Source of the DNA: Rhynchospora pubera
Lineage: Eukaryota; Streptophyta; Magnoliopsida; Poales; Cyperaceae
NCBI GenBank assembly: GCA_028095005.1
Contig: CM051463.1
Location: 4,510,295-4,574,294 of the forward strand
Direction: 5' to 3'
DNA: 64,000 bases
The position numbers and the translations under genes were made by a program. Under the pieces are notes generated by a model. It had not been told where the DNA came from, did not search any database, and saw nothing but the letters and a program-made list of their open reading frames with translations. Positions 33,515 to 45,155 of this stretch are shown here, piece after piece; position 1 is the first letter of the stretch; each line of letters begins with the position of its first letter.

Positions 33515-34461
33515 AGTTAACAAGTCTATAAAAAAGGTTTGAACTTTTGCACTCATTATTCAATCCGGATCAATTATTTGATCATGTCATAATCAATCAA
33601 TAGTCTATATTACATTTGATAAATAATTGTTTGCATCTTTGAATTCAAAATTGGATAGATCTTTGGATTGATGCTTTTATAAGTAGTAAAGATCAAGTAT
33701 GGAATAAAAATAAAAAAAAATATAAAAAATTATCCTGCCTAAAAAGTAATTAATTATAGGACATGACATATTAAGACAGATGCAAACAAAGAAACACCAC
33801 AAGCTGTTTATCCGTCCATTGGCATTTTTCCGTTTTATATTTATTTATTATTTTTATTTTGTTCAATTTTGTTTGGTGGTTCCTTCCATTGTGCTTTGCT
33901 CTTTCCATATATAACTGAGCGAAGAAGGCAAGACGAGCGTTTAATTCGCAATTGAACAGAATCAAAACGTAATCTTTTTTTTAATATAAGGAATGTAAAT
34001 ATTTTGGAATTATGAAATACGATGCCTTTAATTAGCAATTGCATCTTTGATTGTATCTTCGAGTATCTACTAATATGTTAGATTGTATTTATATTTATAA
34101 GAAATTAAAGTACGTATCAACAAAGATCCATAAACAAGAAACATAATGCAAAAACACCATATTACCACAAACGTTAATTTCTTACAGATAAAGAAAAATA
34201 TTAACCTCTACCTGTGAGTCAAATTTTCGGCCTCTATTTTTTTAGAACTTGTTTTTCAATTCCATCATCCTGCCGAAGCATTCTAAACTATTATGAGATG
34301 GTACTTTTTATTTGATTTCTCATTTTAAAAGTGTTGATCCTTTTGTTGTGAACTTGTGATCCCTACTTAACATGATATCGAAGCGATGAATTACAATCCT
34401 TTTTCATTTTCCTATTTTCAACCGTGGTATTTATTATGAAAAATGCATTTTGTTTATGTAG
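33515..34461. other. Upstream of the partial CURT1-like copy; no exon seen
   Basis: I looked for counterparts of exons 1 and 2 of the intact gene (transit peptide; acidic linker ending DWLRDLRIK) and found none here or to the left of the LINE. Confidence 0.5.
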
Positions 34462-35503
34462 TTGGACTTAGACTTTGAGAAAACTAGCCTAGTTCTCATC
34501 TATGGTTGTAGTGCTTTGATAGTACTGCTGCTGGCTTCATCCATTGCTTCAGTGATTGAATCTATTCCTTTGGTGTGTGAATCTCTTTCAAAACTTTATC
34601 ACTTTTGCGGGCTAGTTCATCGATTATCATCAATTTCAATTACTGTAATTGGATTTGTAGGTTCCACAGTTGATGGAAGTCATTGGATTCTGCTGCACTC
34701 TCTGGTTCAGTTATCAGTATTTAATCTTCAAGGTGATTTGTTAATCTCTGACTAATGAAAAATTTGTATATTATGTGATGCTTTTCCAATTTAATTATAG
34801 TTTCTTAGAATTGGTACCATTTTGGCGCAGGTCCTTGGCCACTGAAATTGTTGCTTTCTACTTTTCTTCTTTTTTTTTCATTTTTTTTGTACTTTGTGTA
34901 AGCACAGTTCAGTCTTGAATAAAAATATGACCAGAATAGAAGTTGAAAAATCACCAGAGCAGATGACTCCTTTTGCAGACAGTACCACAATTGCAAGTTT
35001 CATCACTGTATTCATCATTGTCCCTACTAAATTATTGAATCAAAGTAGTAAATAATGGTTTGAAAGTTAAGTTTTATTTGTTGTTCCATAAAAAAAAAAG
35101 TGCAATATTAGACCTAAATTGTGTTCATTTGTTTTCCTGGTTCTACAAAAAGAAGGAAAAATTTAACATGCTCAGGAAGTGCTTGGCAGATATTTTGTGA
35201 ACTATTCGTTAGTTTTTAAATTTGGCAGAAGTTTACATAAAAAAGTTGACATTAACTTAAGAACAGTATCAGTGTCATGAGTGTGGTTCTGTATCAGCAA
35301 TTCAATCAAAACTTTTACTTTCAGCAAATTGCAATTCTTAATTATAATATTGGAGCATGTTCTTAATAAAACACATATAAATGAAATGGTCCACCATTTC
35401 TGTGTGCTTAATAATGTTTCTATTTTCCTGGATAATATTGCAGGAAAAAAGAGATGAACTATTTCAAAAGTTCAATGAAATCAAGACGCAAATTTTGGGG
35501 TAA
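34462..35503 (+). pseudogene. Partial CURT1/CAAD-like paralogue, three 3' exons
   Basis: Three exons match exons 3-5 of the intact gene at 42816-44567: 34462-34572, 34661-34732 and 35444-35503 (stop TAA). All keep reading frame and GT-AG splice sites at the same positions. They encode VLIYGCSALIVLLLASSIAS then IESIPL (membrane helix 1), VPQLMEVIGFCCTLWFSYQY then LIFK (helix 2), and EKRDELFQKFNEIKTQILG (C-terminal helix). The introns also resemble those of the intact gene, so this is a DNA duplication and not a retrocopy. The first two exons are missing, there is no ATG, and the C terminus is shorter. It is probably a truncated pseudogene. A working gene with distant 5' exons cannot be excluded. 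Confidence 0.75.
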
Positions 35504-37278
35504 TCATCATTCTGTTAGCTAACAACTCTTTTTAGAATCTTTCTCTACATAGATAACTTTAATAGATTAGATGCGAAACGATGTCAGATACATATTTTGT
35601 TATGTTCTTTAGTCCCATGAGATAATGAGCATAGGATTTGGGATAGATATGGTTTGTTAGTTGAGACATTCCTAAGAGCATAGGATTTGGGATAGATATG
35701 TTGTTCTTTAATTGTGTCTAATTTGTATATCTTAAACTGATTTTTCTTATTTGCACTTAAGTAATATGATCAATAAGTAATGTCAATTGGTTTCTGAAAC
35801 CTAATATTCCACTGGTTTATTTAAAGTTTTATTATCAAATTGGAGAAGCTTCACCTTTTTTTTTATTGTTACTTTTTTCGATTGTTTTTTTTTTTGCCTG
35901 TTTATTTAAATTGGGTGTAACTGGGTAAATATAATATCAGATAAATGTTTTTAGTTTAAAGATATGATATTAGTGGTTACTCAAAGGAGCTATGACATTT
36001 TATTTAAACGATATATATGATATTAATTATTCTCCAATATTTTCAATTTTCCGATAAAAGCCTAGAAGATTCCCTCAATACCCTCCGAAATTTGGAGTTG
36101 TCAGTTCATGACCTACATGCCATGACAATACTTATTTCAAAATTTTTAAAGATTTGAATTCAATAAATACATTTTTTTTATTTTAGCATATGAAAAAGTG
36201 ATTATTTCCGACATTAAATGACTAAAATCCTATGACCTTGATTAAAATCCTTTCTTTTTTTACATGGTATTTCATTCCGTTAGAAAATTCTTGATCAAAA
36301 TAAACGTACTCGGTGTCATTTAGTTTAAATTCTTAGATAATTAAATACAACGAAATTTTGTGAAATCAATATAGAAATAAAACGAAGTCCTGCGAAAAAA
36401 CATTTTGATCAGGACCTATTTGTTTTCAATTGTTTTAAAGCTACCTCTTTTATGAAAATTTTGGTCAAAACTTTTTAAAATCATTCTGATGAAAACAAAT
36501 AATTCTTGGTGATGCACGAACGATAGAGAAAGACGATAGAAAAGTACGAAAAAGAGAAATTTTTTGGTTGAGAAATCACACAGATTCTCAGATTTTATTA
36601 ATCCTCAAAATTCACTAAAACTTCCATAAACAATGACGGCTGTCTTAAATAACTAATACAAAAACCCTAGAAAGATAAAATACATAAAATTTTCAAAATT
36701 ATCCTAAAACTGTTAAAAATAATAAAGAAAGGTCCAAAAGTCCATGAAATAAGACTCAGATCGTGAATCGAAGCTGACGATTTGGCCAAAACGAAACATC
36801 ATTTTGCATCGCTTGGTTTTGGGTCGGATTTTGAGTCATGGATCTCCTGTCAAAATTTCAGTCTGATCCAACGATCAGATTAAAAATTATACTCACTTTA
36901 TTAAAGTGTGCACATGACCATATTGCATCATTCGGTCGGACTTAGGACGCTTGTGAAATGACCAAATCTCTTTCCAGTACGACGAGCGTGGCTTTTCTAA
37001 TTTTCTCTCTCGGTACAATTCGTACGTGGTACAAAGTAACGAAGCACAATAGCAATCTTTTATTTCCAGTGATGGGTACCATAATTCATTTTAAAAAAAA
37101 AAGATATGGTACAGCTCAAGATCACGCCTAAAAGAAAACAGGGAAACCAATTTAATTGCACCGACGTCGAATTTAGTATTTTAGAGATTTGCACCGACGT
37201 CAAATTAGTATTGTTATTCTTATTATTAGTATTTTTTTTGTTTTGTTTTTTATTTTCGAATGTGTTCTTTTATTAGAT
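35504..37278. other. Intergenic, one possible LTR-like tract
   Basis: No gene. The tract at about 36510-37050 resembles an LTR read on the minus strand (agattttattaatcctcaaaattcac; ccctagaaagataaaa), but I could not match TG...CA ends to a 5-bp duplication, so it is not called as an LTR. Confidence 0.35.
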
Positions 37279-37315
37279 TTCTTTCTAGCCTATTCCAACT
37301 TGCTTGGGATAAAAG
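37279..37315 (+). mobile_element. SINE 3'-end remnant
   Basis: CTATTCCAACTTGCTTGGGA followed by TAAAAG matches the 3' tail of the SINE at 31527-31716. It is bracketed by AGATTTCTTTCT at 37275-37286 and 37314-37325, probably a target duplication of a strongly 5'-truncated copy. Confidence 0.6.
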
Positions 37316-37331
37316 ATTTCTTTCTTTCTAG

Positions 37332-37458
37332 CTGAGGCTGCTGTAGTGCAGCTGGTATGGCACTAGATCTCCCACGAGAGAGATCACAGTTCGATCCCCA
37401 CTTATGAGTGGATGAATAAAGTGGGTGTGTGGGCCTACGTGCATATGTAAAAAAAAAA
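37332..37458 (+). mobile_element. Second tRNA-derived SINE
   Basis: A tRNA-like head with an A box (TAGTGCAGCTGG, 37344-37355) and a B box (AGTTCGATCCCC, 37387-37398), then a short body and a terminal A run (37449-37458). It is a different SINE family from the one at 31527 (different head and tail). No clear target duplication. Not a functional tRNA gene: the acceptor stem does not close. Confidence 0.75.
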
Positions 37459-37789
37459 TACCATTTAAAACATTCAATAGCTTTTAAAATTACTGGCTTC
37501 ATTCCAAAACCATTCATGTATTTTAATGCTCCAATTTGGCGAACGTATTGTTTCTATTTTCAATGCTTTTCGAACATCAAGATTTATCAATTGTTAATTT
37601 CACATAATGTTACGATCAAAGAAAGAGAAAAACTGCCACATTTTATAATAAATAAAACAAAAAATATATATATATAATTTGCAAAAATGTTATTATGAAT
37701 GTATATCTATGTCAACTTGGTAAAAGGAGCTGATAACTACAATCAACCAGTCACGCAATCAAGCAATTATATGCTAAAAACGGAAAAAA

Positions 37790-39295
37790 AGCACTGACTA
37801 GAAAAGGAATACGCATTCCTCTTTAACCGCGCACCCCTCACGCGACTTCACACTCACCCCGCGTCGCCATCACCCCGCGCCACCCCCTCACGCGCATCCC
37901 TCACTCCGCACATCCCTCTATCACGCGCATCTCCTTGTCCGCACATCCCTCTGTCAAGCGCACCACGCGCCGTCGCCGTCGCGTTGCCATCCCCTCTCTG
38001 TCACCCAGCCATGTCGTCGCCGTCGCGCGCCCTACCGTCGCCGTCACGTAGCCCTCCCCTCTTCGTCGCCGTCGCGTAGCCTCATCTCTCTGTCGCCCAG
38101 TCCTCCCGTCGTCGTTGCCCAGCCTTACCGACGTCGTCGCGCAGCCCTCCCGTCGCCCAGCCCAGCCCTGCAGTTATCAGAATCAGAAATGAATATTATT
38201 TACTCCCTCACTTATATTAAATATTCTCTTACTACTAATTATTTACTCCCTTGTATTTTTTTAGTTACTCCTAAGTAACAGTAGAATCAGTTCTGAATGT
38301 TATTTACTCTCTTATACATATTAGATACTCCTTTTATACTAGTTATTTACTCCCTTATAGCTATTTAGTTACTCCCAAACAATAGCAGAATTATATATGA
38401 ATATTATTTACTCCCTTACATGTATTAAAAACTTCCTTATTACTACTTATTTACTCCCTTATAGTTATTTAGTTACTCCCAAACAACAGTGGAATCAGTT
38501 CTGAATGTTATTTACTCCCTCATACATATTAGATACTCCTTTTATACTAGTTATTTACTCCCTTATAGTTATTTAGTTACTCCCAAACAACAACGGAATC
38601 AGATATGAATATTATTTACTCCGTTGTATATATTATTTACTCTCTTATACTGATCAACTTCCTCCCTTATAGTAATTTAGTTACTCCAAAAAAATACAGA
38701 ATCAGATTTGAATATTATTTACTCCCTTGCATATATTAGATACTCCCTTATACTAATTAACATCATCCCTCATAGTAATTTATTTACTCTCAAGTTGTAA
38801 CAGAACTAGATTTAAACCTCTTTTTTCTTCTTATCCTTCTTTATTTCTACTTCTTTCTTCCTCAACCAGATCTGATCGGTATAGGAGATGGAGCAGTGAG
38901 GGGAGGCGGAGGTGGAGGTCAGGCGGAGGAGACGAGAGGCTGAGGTGAGGCGGAGGCGGATGCGAGGTGGAGGAGAGGTGAGACGAAGCGGAGGAGAGGC
39001 TGAGATTGAAGAGAGATGAGGCGGAGGAGAGGGAGAGCCGAAAGAGAGGGAGATGAGAGTAGAGGCGGAGGAGAAGGAAGGGGAGAAGTGATGGGAGGCG
39101 CGTGGGGGCGAGGGGAGTGGAGGGGAGTCGCGTCGCTAGAAGAGTCGCATGAGGGAAGTCGCTGGAAGATAGCGCGAATAGAGTCGCATGGGGAGCACGA
39201 ACAGAGAGAGAAGGAGAAAAGAAAGGAGGAGCGGACCCTTGATTGCGTGATTGCGCAAGAGGATGATTACTCTGAGTAATTCCCCTTGGCAAACA
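37790..39295. mobile_element. Composite block: GC-rich, ~104-bp tandem repeats, purine-rich
   Basis: Three parts follow one another. 37820-38175 is strikingly C- and CpG-rich (cgtcgccgtcgcg and cagccctcccgtcgccc motifs) in AT-rich surroundings. 38178-38815 has about six tandem copies of a ~104-bp unit with TATTTACTCCCTTATAG and TTAGTTACTCCCAAACAA. 38880-39250 is purine-rich (gaggcggaggagaggg). Short palindromes lie at both edges (aggaatacgcattcct; attactctgagtaat), which may be element ends. The long open frame on the minus strand at 38831-39292 is low-complexity Ser/Leu/Pro and unlikely to be a gene. Confidence 0.55.
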
Positions 39296-39374
39296 TATTG
39301 TTGAAGTTGATTTAGATCTACTGATCTACCCAAATCGTAATTTTGGATTTGGGCCGTTGGTCTAAGAAATTGGG

Positions 39375-39565
39375 ACCCGAATCCCGTGTAGCGCGGGACA
39401 CCGTGTAGCGCGCGTACGAGCCGTCTGATTTTGATCGGACGGTTCATTTTTTACGGGCCTATCAATCTAGGTTACATGCACGGGGCTCCCTTATCCATTG
39501 GATCTTGATCAGACGGCTACGATGCCGCGCTCCACGGTGTGCCGCGCGGCACCAGATCTGAACTC
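39375..39565. mobile_element. CG-rich foldback MITE, 191 bp
   Basis: Flanked by the perfect 11-bp duplication AAGAAATTGGG (39364-39374 and 39566-39576). The arms are inverted: left GTAGCGCGGGACACCGTGTA then CGAGCCGTCTGAT; right, inverted, GCCGCGCGGCACACCGTGGA then GTAGCCGTCTGAT. It carries many CG dinucleotides. The duplication length is near that of Mutator-like elements (9-11 bp). Confidence 0.75.
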
Positions 39566-40319
39566 AAGAAATTGGGCCGAAAAACAAAGAGAAAGCCCAA
39601 AGTTTTAACCTCCCATGGACCGAAAAATTTAAAAATAATATTAAATTAATATAATATAATAAAAATAATATCAATATAATAATATTTTTGTAAATAGTAT
39701 CACAAGATCGTAATTCTAGATTCCGAACGCAAGATCGGAATCCTGGATTCCGACCATAGCTAAGATCCGAATCCCGAATTCCGACCTTAGCTAAGATCGG
39801 AATCCCGAATTCCGATCTTAACTTTTTTAATTTTTTAATATATTATTTATTTATTTATTTAGTATATTAATTAGTTAATTAATTAGAAAAATAGATAATA
39901 TATTGTAAAAATATTAAATAAATATGAAAAAAATCAGAAATAATTAAATTAAATTTTATATGTAATTTAGTATTTTTTGGGAAATTAAATTTATTTTCTT
40001 TTAATTAATTTATTTAATTAAAAATAAATAATTAAGTATAAATTTTTATAACTTATTTAATTAAATGAATTGTACCATTTAGAAAGGATTATAAACAGGC
40101 ATAACTTTTGATAGGAAGGTCCGTTTGAGGCAAACGAGCATATTCCGAAAAGCTGGCGACGAGATCTACACATGTTACTGGGGTCAAACCCCGTAACGAC
40201 CATTTTCGGAGCCAAAAAACACTCTCTAGACCTCCAAAATCCACTTTGAAAGTTTGCAAACCTAAAAACGGTAATTAATAAATACCATCCCAACTTTTTT
40301 CATCCATCCATCTAAATTA

Positions 40320-40740
40320 AGAGACACGTGATAAACATGATAGTCACGTGATGACAGAGAGATCCAGCAGTATAATTTACGCACCTCTTTATTTTTCATA
40401 AAAAGTCGCCTTTGTCTCTCTCTCTGTCTCTCAGCAATACAGTAGGAGCCGCCTCTCTCTGTCTTCGTACCTCTTCGCACCACACCTCTCTCGCTCACTC
40501 ATCTCTTCCTCTTGTTATCTTCGAAGAAAATTCAACACCTAGGGTTAGAGTTTCGACATCTCGCTTCCTGATTCACGCACTTCTCTGGAGAAATCCATCA
40601 CTCTGCACTTCAATTGACATCTCTTTCTTTGTCATAAGTTGGAATCTCTTTTCTCTACAAAGACAATCACTAAAGACAACACTTTCGACTTATCAAATGA
40701 AGAGGAAAGATGTGGTTTCGAAGAATCATACATCAAGTAA
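40320..40740 (+). promoter_or_regulatory. Gene-like promoter and leader inside the inverted-repeat element
   Basis: Two CACGTG G-boxes (in gacacgtgat near 40325 and gtcacgtgat near 40345) are followed by a CT-rich leader (40409-40510), a cctagggttagag motif typical of plant 5' leaders (40539-40551), and an ATG at 40698. A short exon (MKRKDVVSKNHTS) then reaches a donor-like CAA|GTAATT. No downstream coding exon was recognised. It may be a captured gene promoter or the relic start of the element's own gene. Confidence 0.4.
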
Positions 40741-41827
40741 TTATTCTAATCACTTTTAACCTTTTAATCTCTAATTTTAGTGTATTTTTTGTCATAGGTG
40801 TGCTTGATTGTGGTTTATTTCGATTAATTGTGATCATAAAGTACATTTGGGAAATAATCTCTATTTTTTTTTGTTAGATCTGATGGTAAGAGATCATATT
40901 GTTATATTGAGGGATACTAATGTTGGGATAAGGGATCATATTGTTGACACGTGATATGAAAATAAGGCTGGAATTATGTAGTTGACTTGTTTTGTAGCTA
41001 TTAGAGTTAGGTTATCAATGATGTTCATATACAAGAAATAAGTGTTCAATTTAGTTATTGAAGTGTTCATCATGCATAATAAAGATTGATGCGTACTTGA
41101 ATTAGATTAGGTTTAGTTAAAATTAATGACAAGTTAGTTTCGTGTTCAGTTACGTGTTATAAATGTTCCATTAATTTCTGCAATGGAGTAGTTACTTATG
41201 TGTGTTCAGTTAGTTCGTGGAATGCACAAGTTAGTGTTTACACATATTTTGTTCTATACATATTTTGTTAGTAATGCAACGGTTATAATATTGTTAACAT
41301 TTCGTATTTGTTGATGTTTATTCTCAATTTTAACAGGTTTGTGCTCCGTTGGTATTATAGTTGGAGTAGTCGGGTTGTTCTCCTTAAAAGTTTATTTTAA
41401 TTTGACGAAAAATTGAATTGTACTTGTATTTTTGTGTTTTTTTTTATCTAATTGGTAAATTATGCTTGTTTGTGGTCGTTAAAATTGATAAATTACTTCT
41501 TTTGTGCATGTGATTGGATTATAGTTAGAATTTTTATGATAATTTATCGTTTTATAGTTATTGAAACGTCAAATTCAGAATGTATTTAATTAAATACATA
41601 ACTACAAATAACTCATCCCCTGAATGATTTAATTGAAAAAAAAACTTTTTAATATGCTTTCTTGAAGCTTTTTAACTGAACACTTAAATAGAATTAACTC
41701 ATCCCTTGAGTTGTTTAACTGAACACAAGACTTATTTGTCTTATTTTAATAAGGCATCTAACTGAACACTTAAACTAAATTTAAATGATCCCTTGAGTTG
41801 TTTAACTGAACAAAAAACTTCTCATTT

Positions 41828-41925
41828 TGATGACGTCAGCGCGTGATTTAAAAAAAAAATGTGATGACGTCAGCGAGCGATTTTGATGACGTCAGCCGAC
41901 GCAAATCTATGATGACATCAGCAAA
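41828..41925. promoter_or_regulatory. Cluster of four TGACGTCA-type boxes
   Basis: GATGACGTCAGC occurs three times (about 41829, 41863, 41886) and GATGACATCAGC once (about 41911), within 100 bp. TGACGTCA is the palindromic CRE/C-box bound by plant bZIP factors. Upstream (41590-41815) a ~65-bp unit (TTTAACTGAACA, CATCCCTTGAGTTG) also repeats about three times. Confidence 0.6.
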
Positions 41926-42713
41926 AATTGGTGTATGCTGGATTTTTGCACCCAGACCATCTAAAATGGTCCAAATGGATGGTTTGGATGGTTTGTTAAT
42001 GGATGGTGTATATCACACCTGCCTAAAAACCACTCTAAACTACTAAATTTTTTTTAAATCATAAATTAATCATTAAAAATAGAAATGCCGTAAATAAGTG
42101 AATTTAGTCTTTCTTCTCCGTCTCGGTAAAACATCAACCTCGTGTAATTCCTTTTTAATGCAATCCAGAAAGTGTTTCCTTTATCATGAGACTCGATATG
42201 ATTGTTTAATATATAATATGAAAATAATATATACAGAGGACGACATCCGGGACACATATCAAATGGTTGCTTAAAAATTTATAATTTTAATGTAAATTAA
42301 TTAAAAATTTATACTTAATTATATATTTTTTAAATTAATTAAATTTATATTTAATTAAATAAATTAATTAAAATGAAAATAAAATAAAATTCCAAAAAAA
42401 ATACTAAATTACATATAAAATTTAATTTAATTATTCCTGATTTTTTTCATATTTTTTCAATATTTTTACAATATATTATCTATTTTTCTAATTAATTGAC
42501 TAATTAATAAACTAAATAAATAATATATAAAAAAATAAAAAAAGCTAAGATCGGAATCCAGGATTCCGATCTTGCGTTCGGAATCTAGGATTCCGATCTC
42601 GTGATACTATTTACAAAAATATTATTATATTGATATTATTTTTAATATATTATATTAATTTAGTATTATTTTTTTAAATTTCTGTCCCATTGCCTCGGCG
42701 TATAGGCGTGGAT

Positions 42714-42719
42714 CACGTG
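42714..42719. promoter_or_regulatory. G-box upstream of the CURT1-like gene
   Basis: CACGTG in ggatcacgtgcc, 97 bp upstream of the start codon and 27 bp outside the right inverted repeat. G-boxes are common in light-regulated plant genes; activity here is inferred. Confidence 0.45.
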
Positions 42720-42815
42720 CCAGTGTGCCAGTAACTTGAAGCAACAGTCGTGCATGAGACTACAACAATCAACGATTACCACGGTCCACAGTCGCGATCA
42801 TTCAACTCTCTCGAA

Positions 42816-44567
42816 ATGGAGCTCTCCAGTCTCGAGAGGTCGTTGCTCTCTTCTTCTCTTCCCCACCGCCGATCTCCGGCCATCTCCCGCCATTGCCTCT
42901 CCTTCACCCCAAATCGAGGTATTTGTACTGACCAATGTGTGTGAGTGTGTGTGTGTGTGTGTGTTTGTGATTGCGACTCTTTGATTTCTCTGGTTGTATC
43001 AGGTTTGGGGAATACCCATAATCTCTGGCGCAGTTCGTTTGGTCTGGACAGATTCGGACTGGTTTTGGGTCGTGCAGTGAAATCTAAAGAGGATTTAAAG
43101 AAAGATTTGGGGATATATGAAGAAGACGACGACGAGGAAGAAGAAGAAGATGAAGAGAAGAGTGTTTTCTTGACTCTTCGTGATTGGCTTCGGGACCTGA
43201 GGATTAAGGTTTGTGTTTTGCCTCATTGATTTGATTGTGCTTCTGTTATCGGCATTGTAGGGAGTGATGTTCCCAAATTATTTTAAATGATTGAAGAATT
43301 AAGGTGCATTGCAGATTGCAGATTGTTCTCCAATTGCTTTATATAGTACCCAATAACTATTAATGCATGGCAGTATTTATTTGGCTCTTTAATTAGGAGT
43401 ATATCCATTGTTGTAGATCCTGAAACAGCAATAATCAGAACTTACAATTTTTCTGGAATTACAGTCTTATTGTCTTGTTCTTAAACAAATCAACTTGTTT
43501 GTTCCTAACAAATAACAAATAAAATAATTAATTTTACTTTTTCTAAAAAAAGAGAACATGTGGTTCTACTAGTTTTGTAGGTTCTTGTTTACAAACTAGT
43601 ATTTTCTTTTTGTTACCTCCTATGATGGATTGATGATATCTATTAAGTTCAATAATTCATTTGGATTCTTTTTTCTTTTTTTTTAATGCAGATGGATTCT
43701 GAGATATATTATAAAGTTCTCGTTTATGGATCTGGTTCTTTGGCAGCTCTGCTGATAATTTCAGCCATCACTTCAGCAATTGACTCTATTCCTCTGGTAT
43801 GTGAATTTCTATTTTTATTTGATTAATCCATGACAATTTCACCATATACTGATTCAACTTTCATATTTTGAAACTTTAATTGTAGTTTCCAAAGCTGATG
43901 GAAGTAGTCGGGCTCGGCTTTACTATCTGGTTTAGCATGCGCTATCTGATTTTCAAGGTTATTTTGCTCTAAAAGAATAATGATAAATTACCTCAATGTT
44001 AAATATTGATTTTGGAATTTTGTACCATTTTGGGGGAAGTTTAATTCTAATTATAGTATGTTGGGTAATATGATTTTTTTTTTTTTGTCGGTTTGCTTAT
44101 TTGCATCTTGATTAAAACCCAGTTTTGGCTATTCCAACCATGGTAGAAAAGATTCTTTACCGGATTCCATCAAGTTTTAAATTTATGGCATAGAAACCAA
44201 ATTGGTTCTATTATGGTATTCTACTGACGGAATATGATATTTATCAGATGTTGCAATCCATCAAAAAGCTTACATTATAAGAATACCAGCTCCTTCTTTA
44301 GAGTAGTATTGTTGTCATGAGTCAACAGTGTGGCACAGTACCAACCAATACCAGTTAAACTTTGTTTTTTAGCAAATTGTCATTCTTAACTATGACGAAG
44401 CTTGTTCTTAAATCTTAATACAGCAAAAGACATAATGTCCTCACCATATTTCTGTGCTTATATTTCTTATTTATATGTGTACTGTTTTGATGCAGGAAAA
44501 TAGGGATGAGCTATTTGGCAAAGTTGATGATCTCAAGAATCAAATATTTGGCGATGGGGATGATTGA
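42816..44567 (+). CDS. Chloroplast CURT1/CAAD-domain thylakoid protein (CURT1D-like)
   Basis: Five exons with GT-AG introns: 42816-42918, 43003-43208, 43692-43796, 43886-43957 and 44496-44567 (stop TGA). They join in frame to 185 codons plus stop. Residues 1-34 are Ser/Arg-rich with few acids, as in chloroplast transit peptides. About 74-87 is strongly acidic (EEDDDEEEEEDEE). Two hydrophobic helices follow at about 110-132 and 143-161, joined by DSIPLFPKLMEVVGLG. A charged helix (ENRDELFGKVDDLKNQIFG) ends the protein. This two-helix plus terminal helix layout is the CAAD/CURT1 family, whose members bend thylakoid membranes at grana margins. The exact member is uncertain; CURT1D is my best guess. 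A partial duplicate lies at 34462-35503. Confidence 0.85.
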
Positions 44568-45150
44568 TGTTGTTAGTTGACAACATGATAATCTTTCTCT
44601 GTTTGGTCTTGATTGCTAAAATGTGAACTGAAACTAGCAGCATATATAGTAAGTCAGCCCTTAGTCCTAGGACCATAGGATGTGAGCTTTGGTATCTTTG
44701 TTTTTAGTCAAGTATGATATGTCTTACAGCTTTAGCAGTACAGTATCTTTTTATTTTTTTATTTTTTTATTTTTATTTTTCATTTTTGTTTCTTTTTTAA
44801 GTACGTGTCAGCACAATTGTTTCTTTTTTATTATCTTTGAAGTCTAAACTATGCTCTTAATTAAGTGCATATTGTTTTTGGTTTTGCTTCTACTTGATCT
44901 GGATTAGATTGAATTCAGATCCTACATCTATGTTTCTATGGCATTTAGTTTTTCATTTGGTTAATGCAAAACCTTATATGAGTTATTTTATCGTAATGCC
45001 ATTAAAAAATTATCTTCATGCTGAATGCTGGAACTGGAAGTGGAAGTTATTGAAATATTTCAACTTCTTTGTTCACTTTGAATTAGCAATACAATAATGG
45101 AACTCTTGACGGAAACGACTGGTCATCCTATTTGAATTAACTACAACTAA
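44568..45150 (+). other. 3' flank of the CURT1-like gene
   Basis: Presumed 3' UTR and downstream DNA, with T-rich tracts at 44740-44800. I see no further exon. Confidence 0.5.
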
Positions 45151-45155
45151 TTTAA

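Larger units (their letters stand above)
39617..42687. mobile_element. ~3-kb element bounded by ~400-440 bp inverted repeats
   Basis: The left arm (about 39617-40058) and the right arm (about 42290-42687) are inverted copies with about 85-90% identity by eye. Each has an AT-rich outer tract, GTATCAC, near-palindromic units (GATCGGAATCC/GGATTCCGATC) and an AT-rich inner tract. The left arm has one or two extra palindromic units. Long inverted repeats suggest a Mutator-like or similar DNA element, but I found no matching target duplication, so two separate insertions in opposite orientation remain possible. The interior holds a promoter-like leader (40320-40740) and a TGACGTCA cluster. No transposase was recognised. 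Confidence 0.6.

Noticed and set aside
36510..37050. Another solo LTR
   Set aside because: LTR-like tracts, but no TG...CA ends with a matching 5-bp duplication.
37344..37398. tRNA gene on the plus strand
   Set aside because: Same reason: the head of a SINE ending in an A run.
38831..39292. 153-codon open frame on the minus strand
   Set aside because: Low-complexity Ser/Leu/Pro from a CT-rich strand; no domain and no codon structure.
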